Source: Legionellaceae bacterium
Lineage (GTDB): Bacteria > Pseudomonadota > Gammaproteobacteria > Legionellales > Legionellaceae
Direction: 5' to 3'
NCBI GenBank assembly: GCA_029210085.1
Contig: JARGPP010000013.1
Coordinates: forward strand, 1-64,000
DNA length: 64,000 bases
The position numbers and the translations under genes are program-made. Below the pieces are notes generated by a model. That model saw nothing but the letters and a program-made list of their open reading frames with translations, did not search any database and was not told the origin of the DNA. Positions 63,529 through 64,000 of this stretch are shown in pieces (position 1 is the first letter of the stretch; each line of letters starts with the position of its first letter).

Positions 63529-63957
63529 ATGTCAACAGAATTAACATTATCTATTATTAAACCCGATGCAATTGCGAAATCAGTGATTGGAAAAATTTAT
63601 ACGCAGTTTGAAGAAGCCGGGCTGAATATTGTAGCGGCGAAAATGCAACAGCTATCACGCGAGCAAGCAGAAGCATTTTATGCTGTTCATAAAGAGCGTC
63701 CATTTTTTAATGATTTGGTCTCGTTCATGATTTCAGGACCTGTCATGGTACAAGTTTTAGAAGGCGAAAACGCCATTTTAAAACATCGTGACATTATGGG
63801 CGCAACAAACCCTAAAGAAGCGGCACCCGGTACAATTCGTGCTAACTTTGCTGATAGCATTGATGCGAATGCAGTGCATGGATCAGATGGTACTGATACC
63901 GCTGCTGAAGAAGTTGCATTTTTCTTTACTGAAGATGAGCTGTGTCGACGTGGTTGA
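63529..63957 (+). CDS. ndk: Nucleoside diphosphate kinase
   Basis: 142 residues. It transfers phosphate from ATP to other NDPs through a phospho-histidine. Motifs: [44 protein letters not shown] and the active-site His in [16 protein letters not shown] lies upstream. The gene order ndk then rlmN is common in gammaproteobacteria and seems kept here. Confidence 0.96.
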   Translation: MSTELTLSIIKPDAIAKSVIGKIYTQFEEAGLNIVAAKMQQLSREQAEAFYAVHKERPFFNDLVSFMISGPVMVQVLEGENAILKHRDIMGATNPKEAAPGTIRANFADSIDANAVHGSDGTDTAAEEVAFFFTEDELCRRG

Positions 63958-64000
63958 GCAGTCTCCTTCAAAGCGTAATTTGCTTGATTTAGACGAAAAA
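63935..64000 (+). CDS. rlmN: Start of rlmN (23S rRNA/tRNA adenine methyltransferase), partial
   Basis: A frame opening inside the end of ndk reads [16 protein letters not shown] to the window edge. The segment KxNLLDLD is the usual beginning of RlmN. ATG 63935 and GTG 63950 are both possible starts; either overlaps ndk. Only about 22 codons are visible, so the call leans on gene order. Confidence 0.55.
   Translation, partial: MSCVDVVEQSPSKRNLLDLDEK

Noticed and set aside
1-64000. CRISPR array, rRNA or tRNA genes
   Set aside because: I saw no regularly spaced direct repeats and no tRNA T-loop pattern or rRNA sequence; a tRNA scan was not run, so a missed tRNA is possible.
1-64000. Integrated prophage or conjugative element
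   Set aside because: No integrase, phage structural or conjugation genes; the accessory stretches carry only transposase relics.

Overview
The window reads as a piece of the chromosome of an AT-rich gammaproteobacterium of the Legionellales type, probably host-associated. Housekeeping proteins are of gammaproteobacterial type (ParE, TamA/TamB, BolA, class 2 PyrD, short TrhO). Between them lie many genes for large, family-less or eukaryote-like proteins (kinase-like, ankyrin, lipase-like, cysteine-protease-like, multi-pass membrane proteins), the pattern expected of Dot/Icm effector genes. No secretion-system gene is in the window, so the effector label is an inference. I cannot name the genus.

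Layout: 1-7,070 is an accessory stretch with an IS630 transposase start, four unassigned or effector-like proteins, a decayed IS5-type element, small terminal-inverted-repeat elements and a lipoprotein. 7,130-18,470 is core: mscL, parE, a PncC-ThpR fusion, a dienelactone hydrolase, an AhpD-like protein, a Rap1a/Tai-like secreted protein, the cytochrome oxidase assembly cluster (DUF2909, surf1, ctaA, ctaB, sco), hemH and a cold-shock protein. 18,650-27,540 holds three paralogous atypical kinase-like proteins that share a C-terminal helical module (one, one and four copies), with two unknown genes and a GIY-YIG relic between them. 27,690-36,660 carries a cysteine-rich secreted protein, two beta-barrels, an MMPL exporter divergent from a one-module NRPS, and two overlapping ankyrin genes. 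36,830-44,870 is hemB, tamB, tamA, mutS and a small unknown gene. 44,930-53,400 mixes bolA, a type IV pilin, two paralogous permuted papain-like secreted proteins, glpK, another beta-barrel, an IS110 relic, phhB and a HisC-type aminotransferase.

53,635-59,410 contains eamA and a compact operon: a zinc-ribbon (TackOD1-like) regulator with a degenerate GGDEF-like tail, a processive family 2 glycosyltransferase, an HlyD/Alg44-like protein and a UDP-glucose 4-epimerase. It looks like a synthase-dependent exopolysaccharide system and ends in a hairpin terminator. 59,590-64,000 has a DUF559 relic, trhO, a C58-like cysteine-protease candidate with a membrane tail, pyrD, a small unknown gene, ndk and the start of rlmN.

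The strongest candidates for undescribed biology are the kinase-like triad with its duplicating module, the TackOD1-GT2-HlyD-GalE operon, the solo NRPS facing an MMPL exporter, the C58-like protease and the PncC-ThpR fusion. All family calls were made by eye from motifs; no database search was run.
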